Shown: one piece after another, positions 59,689 to 64,000 of the stretch
How the letters are laid out: each line of letters begins with the position of its first letter
How positions within the stretch are numbered: position 1 is the first letter of the stretch
From: Streptomyces sp. P3
GTDB lineage: Bacteria; Actinomycetota; Actinomycetes; Streptomycetales; Streptomycetaceae
Length of the DNA: 64,000 nt
Direction of reading: 5' to 3'
Assembly (NCBI RefSeq): GCF_003032475.1
Contig: NZ_CP028369.1
Coordinates: forward strand, 2,170,001-2,234,000
Notes under the pieces: model-generated
The model's database searches: none
Told to the model about the DNA's origin: nothing
What the model saw: only the letters and a program-made list of their open reading frames with translations
Translations under genes and position numbers: made by a program

Positions 59689-60186
59689 TCAGTCGTCGTG
59701 CCGCTCCTTGTCCGCGAGGTGGATCACGCACACCGCCACCGCGATCAGCAGCGCCGGATCCGCGTCCTCGCGCACGACGTCGACGCCGTACGTCTCCCGC
59801 ACGTGCAGCCACCGCCGTGACACGACGGCCAGGAGTTCGCCGTCGTACTCGACCGCGAACTCCCGGTCGAGGATCTTGCCGCTGACGTCGAGCTCGGTGC
59901 GGCCGTCCGCCAGAGCCACCCGGTAGTGGTTGCGCAGCAGCGAAAGCCGCTTGCGCCGGATCGTGGCCAGCGGTTCGCCGTCCCGCTCGATCACCATGGT
60001 GTCCCGCAGGGCGAACATCTTCCGGTGGATGTCGATCAGGATCCGTCCGCGGGTGTCCTTCAGCTCGAAGGTGTCCCGCAGCCGCATCGCCTTGCCGTCG
60101 ACGAGGTAGACCTTTTCGCCGCGGTCGTCCTCGATCCAGTAGTCGTCTCCGAGCCCGAGCAGCCGGTCACGCACGAGAAATCTCAT
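59689..60186 (-). CDS. LURP-one-related family protein
   Basis: Tubby-like/scramblase-related beta-barrel fold of unknown role in bacteria. The 165 residues from ATG 60186 show the family pattern MRFLVRDRLLGLGDDYWIED, KMFALRDTMVIERDGEPLAT and the final hydrophobic helix (ALLIAVAVCVIHLA). No signal peptide. It is divergent from the NHL-thioredoxin gene. Confidence 0.85.
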   Translation of the reverse strand: MRFLVRDRLLGLGDDYWIEDDRGEKVYLVDGKAMRLRDTFELKDTRGRILIDIHRKMFALRDTMVIERDGEPLATIRRKRLSLLRNHYRVALADGRTELDVSGKILDREFAVEYDGELLAVVSRRWLHVRETYGVDVVREDADPALLIAVAVCVIHLADKERHDD

Positions 60187-60324
60187 ACCGCTACCGCTTC
60201 CCCGGCCGGGCGGGACCTTCCCGGCCCGGGCGGGAAATGCCGCGAGGAATGACCCGACTGCGGCAGTGACCGGCGGAAAGGGGGCCGGGGCGTGACTGTC
60301 GGGGGCCGGTGGCACCCTTGAGGC

Positions 60325-62166
60325 ATGACCGACTCCTCACCCGCCCCGGCCCCCCGCCGCGTCCGTGTCCGTGCCCCCGAGCTGATCGGCAAGGGTGGAT
60401 GGCTGAACACCGGTGGGAAGGAACTCACCCTCGCGGACCTGCGAGGTAAGTGCGTTGTTGTTGATTTCTGGACGTTCTGCTGTGTGAACTGTCTGCATGT
60501 TCTGGACGAGTTGCGGGAGTTGGAGGAGAAGCACCGGGACACGGTGGTCGTGGTCGGCGTGCACTCGCCGAAGTTCGTCCACGAGGCAGAACACCAGGCG
60601 GTCGTCGACGCCGTCGAGCGGTACGGAGTGGAGCATCCGGTGCTCGACGACCCCGAGTTGACGACGTGGAAGCAGTACGCGGTCCGCGCGTGGCCGACGC
60701 TCGTCGTCATCGACCCCGAGGGGTACGTCGTCGCGCAGCACGCCGGTGAGGGGCATGCGCACGCCATCGAGCGGCTGGTGGCGGGGCTGGAGGCCGAGCA
60801 CGCGGCGAAGGGCACGCTGCGGCGCGGGGACGGGCCGTACGTGGCGCCGGAGCCCGAGCCGACCGCCCTGCGTTTCCCGGGCAAGGTCCTTGTGCTGCCC
60901 GGCGGGAACCTCCTGGTCAGCGACACCACACGGCACCAGCTCGTGGAACTCGCGGAGGACGGGGAGACGGTGGTGCGCCGGATCGGGTCCGGCGTCCGCG
61001 GCCTCGTCGACGGCACGGCGCAGACCGCCGCCTTCAACGAACCGCAGGGCCTCGCCCTGCTCGACGACGGGGCCGTGGTCGTCGCCGACACCGTCAACCA
61101 CGCCCTGCGCCGGCTCGACCTGGACTCGGGTGCCGTGACGACCCTGGCCGGGACCGGCAGGCAGTGGTGGCAGGGAACGCCGACGTCCGGTCCCGCGCGC
61201 GAGGTCGACCTCTCCTCGCCGTGGGACGTGGCGCTCTTCGGCGGCCGGGTGTGGATCGCCATGGCCGGCGTGCACCAGCTGTGGGCGTACGACCCGGCCG
61301 ACGGCACGGTGGGCGTCGTGGCGGGCACGACCAACGAGGGGCTCGTCGACGGACCGGGCGCCCAGGCATGGTTCGCCCAGCCGTCGGGTCTGGCCGCCGC
61401 GCCGGACGGGGAGCGACTGTGGCTCGCCGACTCCGAGTCGTCGGCGCTGCGCTGGGTCGACCGGGCGGGCGCCGTGCACACGGCCGTCGGCACCGGGCTG
61501 TTCGACTTCGGGCACCGCGACGGCCCGGCCGGCCAGGCCCTGCTCCAGCACCCGCTGGGCGTCACCGTGCTGCCCGACGGCTCGGTCGCCGTCAGCGACA
61601 CCTACAACCACGCGCTGCGCCGCTACGACCCGGCGACGGGCGAGGTCAGCACGCTGGCGACGGACCTGAGGGAGCCCAGCGACGCCGTCCTGGTCGGCGA
61701 GGACATCGTGGTCGTCGAGTCGGCCCGGCACCGGCTGACCCGGGTGCGGCTGCCGGAGGACGCCGTCACGGTGGACGCGGTGGCCCACCGCACCCGGCGC
61801 GCGGCGACCGACGTCGCGCCGGGATCGCTGCGGCTCGACGTGATCTTCCAGGCGCCGGCCGGCCAGAAGCTGGACACGCGGTACGGTCCGTCGACGCGGC
61901 TGCTGGTCTCCGCGACCCCGCCCGAACTGCTGCTGAAGGGTGGGGGCGCGGGCACGGACCTGACCCGCGCGCTGGAGCTCGATCCGGCCGTGCCGGAGGG
62001 GGTCCTGCACGTCTCCGCGATGGCGGCCTCGTGCGACGACGACCCGGCCAACGAGTACCCGGCCTGCCATGTCCACCAGCAGGACTGGGGTGTCCCGGTC
62101 CGCCTCACCGAGGGCGCGGCGGACCGGCTGCCGCTGGTTCTCGCCGGGCTGGACCCACAGGCCTGA
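60325..62166 (+). CDS. Thioredoxin-NHL repeat protein (NHLRC2-like)
   Basis: The 613 residues start with a thioredoxin-like domain (about 20-170) with the redox motif CVNC in FWTFCCVNCLHVL, followed by an NHL beta-propeller (about 180-490, with LLVSDTTRHQLVELAEDG and VADTVNHALRRLDLD repeats) and a C-terminal beta domain. The layout matches human NHLRC2 and its bacterial homologues; the substrate is unknown. No signal peptide is seen, so a cytoplasmic role is likely. ATG 60325 has a GAGG upstream. Confidence 0.9.
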   Translation: MTDSSPAPAPRRVRVRAPELIGKGGWLNTGGKELTLADLRGKCVVVDFWTFCCVNCLHVLDELRELEEKHRDTVVVVGVHSPKFVHEAEHQAVVDAVERYGVEHPVLDDPELTTWKQYAVRAWPTLVVIDPEGYVVAQHAGEGHAHAIERLVAGLEAEHAAKGTLRRGDGPYVAPEPEPTALRFPGKVLVLPGGNLLVSDTTRHQLVELAEDGETVVRRIGSGVRGLVDGTAQTAAFNEPQGLALLDDGAVVVADTVNHALRRLDLDSGAVTTLAGTGRQWWQGTPTSGPAREVDLSSPWDVALFGGRVWIAMAGVHQLWAYDPADGTVGVVAGTTNEGLVDGPGAQAWFAQPSGLAAAPDGERLWLADSESSALRWVDRAGAVHTAVGTGLFDFGHRDGPAGQALLQHPLGVTVLPDGSVAVSDTYNHALRRYDPATGEVSTLATDLREPSDAVLVGEDIVVVESARHRLTRVRLPEDAVTVDAVAHRTRRAATDVAPGSLRLDVIFQAPAGQKLDTRYGPSTRLLVSATPPELLLKGGGAGTDLTRALELDPAVPEGVLHVSAMAASCDDDPANEYPACHVHQQDWGVPVRLTEGAADRLPLVLAGLDPQA

Positions 62167-62199
62167 CCTGCGGCCCGGCCGGGAACACGGCGGGCACGG

Positions 62200-62451
62200 T
62201 CAGGCGCCGTAGCCGTCGCTGTAGCCGTCGCGGTGGTGGTGCCGCTCGGTCTCGACCACCGTGGTCGAGGCGGGAGGCACCATCACGCGGCGGCGCCGGG
62301 CGATGCTGCTGAAGGTCGTCACGCCGATCAGGCCGACGATCATCAGGATGACGCCGACCAGGTCGAGGTTGACGCCCTGCATGTCCCAGTCCGTCGCGAA
62401 CGTGAGGATGGCTCCCACGGCGATGAGGATGATGCATCCGCCGAGGCCCAT
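62200..62451 (-). CDS. DUF6458 family small membrane protein
   Basis: The 83 residues have two short hydrophobic helices (about 3-21 and 29-47) around TDWDMQGVNLD, and a polar tail with His/Tyr/Gly residues (ERHHHRDGYSDGYGA). Function unknown. ATG 62451 follows GGAGG. It lies 33 bases beyond the end of the NHL gene in convergent orientation. Confidence 0.85.
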   Translation of the reverse strand: MGLGGCIILIAVGAILTFATDWDMQGVNLDLVGVILMIVGLIGVTTFSSIARRRRVMVPPASTTVVETERHHHRDGYSDGYGA

Positions 62452-62557
62452 GGTGTTGCCTCCTGTCCGGTGTACCGGCCGTTCCGGTCACCACCGGACT
62501 CCGGGTACCCGGGCGGTCGACTGCCATGCGTCGCGGGCGCGTTCGCCGGCCGGGCCG

Positions 62558-63880
62558 TCATCCCCGCAGGAACGCCGTGAGCGCGTTGGCCAGCAGGTAC
62601 GGGTCGGCGTCGCCGCACAACTCCCGTGCGCTGTGCATCGACAGGATGGCCACGCCGATGTCGACGGTGCGGATGCCGTGCCGGGCCGCGGTGATGGGGC
62701 CGATGGTCGTGCCGCACGGCATGGAGTTGTTGGAGACGAAGTTCTGGAACGGCACGCCCGCCGTCTCGCAGGCCGCGGCGAACACCGCCCGGCCGGTGCC
62801 GTCCGTGGCGTAGCGGTTGTTGACGTTGACCTTCAGGATCGGCCCGCCGTTGACCCGCGGGTGATGCGTCGGGTCGTGCCGCTCCGCGTAGTTGGGGTGT
62901 ACGGCGTGCCCGGTGTCGGAGGAGAGGCAGACGGTGCCCGCGAAGGCTCTCGCCCGGTCCTCGTAGGAGCCTCCGCGCGCGAAGACCGAACGTTCCAGCA
63001 CGCTGCCGAGCAGCGGACCGTCCGCGCCGGTGTCGGACTGCGAGCCGTTCTCCTCGTGGTCGAAGGCGGCCAGCACCGGGATGTACGGAGGTTCCGCGTC
63101 GCCCGTCGCCACGGCCGCCAGCGCCGCGGTGCCGGCGTGCACGGACAGCAGGTTGTCCATGCGCGGGCCGGCCACCAACTCCTGGTCGCGGCCCAGGTAG
63201 GCGGGCGGTTCCACGGAGTGCACCATCAGGTCCCAGCCGGTGACCTGGCCCGGGGCCAGCCCGGCCTCGTCCTCCAGGAAGGCGATCAGGTCGCCGTCGC
63301 GCACGTCGCCGCCGAGGCCCCAGACGGGCTGGAGGTGACGCTGCTTGTCGAGCTTGAGGCCGTCGGCGTTGACCGCCCGGTCGAGGTGGATGGCGAGTTG
63401 GGGGACGCGCAGCAGCGGGCGGCCGACGTCGACGAGGCGCGTCGTGCCGTCGCGCAGGGTCAGCCGGCCCGCCAGGCCGAGGTCGCGGTCGAGCCAGGAG
63501 TTGAGCAGTGGGCCGCCGTAGATCTCCACGGCCACCTGCCGCCAGCCCTGTGTGCCGGTGTCGGGCAGCGGTTTGACGCGCAGGTTCGGGGAGTCGGTGT
63601 GCGCGCCGATGATCCGGAACGGCGTGTGCGGCGCCGCGCCCTCGGGCACGTACCAGGCCACGATCGCGCCCCCGCGCAGCACGTACCGGCCGCCGCTGCC
63701 GGAGGCGGAGACGCCGTGCGTCTCGGCGTCCCAGGCGTCCGTCTCCGAGACCTGGCGGAATCCGGCCTTCTCGAGCCGCTCGGCCGCGTTCGCCACGGCG
63801 TGATACGGCGACGGGCTCGCCGTCAGATACGTCATGAGGTCGTCGGTGTGGCCGCGGTCGAAGCGGGAGGGTTCGCTCAT
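62558..63880 (-). CDS. M18 family aminopeptidase
   Basis: Dodecameric zinc aminopeptidase that removes acidic or neutral N-terminal residues. From ATG 63880 (AAGG eight bases upstream) the 440 residues have metal ligands in GAHTDSPN, RMDNLLSV, FDHEENGS and the final SMHSARE block. Length is normal for the family. A GTG at 63889 is an alternative start three codons earlier. It is alone on its strand here. Confidence 0.92.
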   Translation of the reverse strand: MSEPSRFDRGHTDDLMTYLTASPSPYHAVANAAERLEKAGFRQVSETDAWDAETHGVSASGSGGRYVLRGGAIVAWYVPEGAAPHTPFRIIGAHTDSPNLRVKPLPDTGTQGWRQVAVEIYGGPLLNSWLDRDLGLAGRLTLRDGTTRLVDVGRPLLRVPQLAIHLDRAVNADGLKLDKQRHLQPVWGLGGDVRDGDLIAFLEDEAGLAPGQVTGWDLMVHSVEPPAYLGRDQELVAGPRMDNLLSVHAGTAALAAVATGDAEPPYIPVLAAFDHEENGSQSDTGADGPLLGSVLERSVFARGGSYEDRARAFAGTVCLSSDTGHAVHPNYAERHDPTHHPRVNGGPILKVNVNNRYATDGTGRAVFAAACETAGVPFQNFVSNNSMPCGTTIGPITAARHGIRTVDIGVAILSMHSARELCGDADPYLLANALTAFLRG

Positions 63881-63900
63881 GGTGTTCACCTTAACGACGT

Positions 63901-63938
63901 ACGAGGGCCCGCTCCCGGGGATGGGAGCGGGCCCTCGT
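63901..63938. terminator. Hairpin upstream of the M18 aminopeptidase gene
   Basis: A 16-bp perfect stem (ACGAGGGCCCGCTCCC at 63901-63916 with 63923-63938) and a 6-base loop. It lies upstream of the aminopeptidase start, so it probably ends a minus-strand gene beyond the window. Confidence 0.75.
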
Positions 63939-64000
63939 GAGGACCGTGTGGAGTGCTGCGCGGTTGTCCTGGTGAGTCCGGGTGAGTCCGATTGCGTCCT

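Overview
This window is a stretch of a Streptomyces (or very close relative) chromosome from near the replication origin. The support is very high G+C with strong third-position G/C bias, many GTG and TTG starts, actinobacterial markers (CrgA, FhaA/FhaB/PstP/PknB, mycothiol-type enzymes, the Bpa proteasome activator), class E sortases, two branched-chain keto-acid dehydrogenase operons, a K15-type DD-transpeptidase, three Streptomyces-type parS sites and at least eight DnaA boxes. From memory the gene order matches the conserved core near oriC in S. coelicolor; I could not check that by alignment.

Layout. 1-1.4 kb: 3' end of a cyclophilin and a rhomboid protease. 1.4-1.66 kb: a non-coding DnaA-box cluster. 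1.66-15 kb: a cell-envelope and division island, with crgA, a DUF881 protein, three class E sortases interleaved with a small membrane ORF and pabA, then (minus strand) fhaA-fhaB-pstP-rodA/ftsW-pbpA-pknB. 15.1-15.7 kb: tRNA-Leu(CAG), its terminator, a parS site and two DnaA boxes. 15.7-18.5 kb: DUF2252, J-domain and rhodanese genes. 18.7-31.4 kb: a phenylacetate block (acyl-CoA dehydrogenase, paaE-D-C-B-A, DUF5819/HTTM pair, an rRNA/tRNA methyltransferase, paaN, 3-hydroxyacyl-CoA dehydrogenase, TetR regulator). 31.4-35.8 kb: an Lrp-type regulator divergent from bkdABC. 35.8-40.1 kb: MobA-like and MoeA molybdenum-cofactor genes, two parS sites, and two head-to-head TrkA/RCK genes. 40.3-45 kb: a DrrAB-like ABC exporter, a quinone oxidoreductase, a secreted or anchored protein, a MITE-like element and bpa. 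45-50 kb: two divergent Ser/Thr kinases and a phosphotransferase-family protein. 50.4-54.2 kb: bkdFGH. 54.3-64 kb: MFS and GntR genes, K15-type DD-transpeptidase, a mycothiol-dependent-type enzyme, a nitrilase-family hydrolase, LURP-one, NHL-thioredoxin, DUF6458 and M18 aminopeptidase genes.

How the parts work together. The fha-pstP-rodA-pbpA-pknB operon couples peptidoglycan synthesis to reversible Ser/Thr phosphorylation; CrgA, the sortases and the DD-transpeptidase act at the same surface. The paa genes form the ring-1,2-epoxidase and later steps of phenylacetyl-CoA breakdown. A shared 14-bp palindrome (ACCGA-N4-TCGGT) occurs in the promoters of paaA, of the divergent paaN/hydroxyacyl-CoA dehydrogenase pair and of bkdA, which suggests that the TetR protein encoded in the block controls all three. 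The two bkd operons supply branched acyl-CoA starters for iso/anteiso fatty acids and polyketides.

The most distinctive non-coding signals are the DnaA-box cluster at 1406-1615, the parS/DnaA-box region at 15470-15556, and a twin parS (38166-38202) in which each palindrome supplies the final Phe-Thr-stop codons of one of two convergent genes. I found no clearly new protein system. The best leads are these origin-domain DNA elements, the putative three-promoter TetR regulon, the sortase/pabA arrangement, and the 192-bp MITE-like element.
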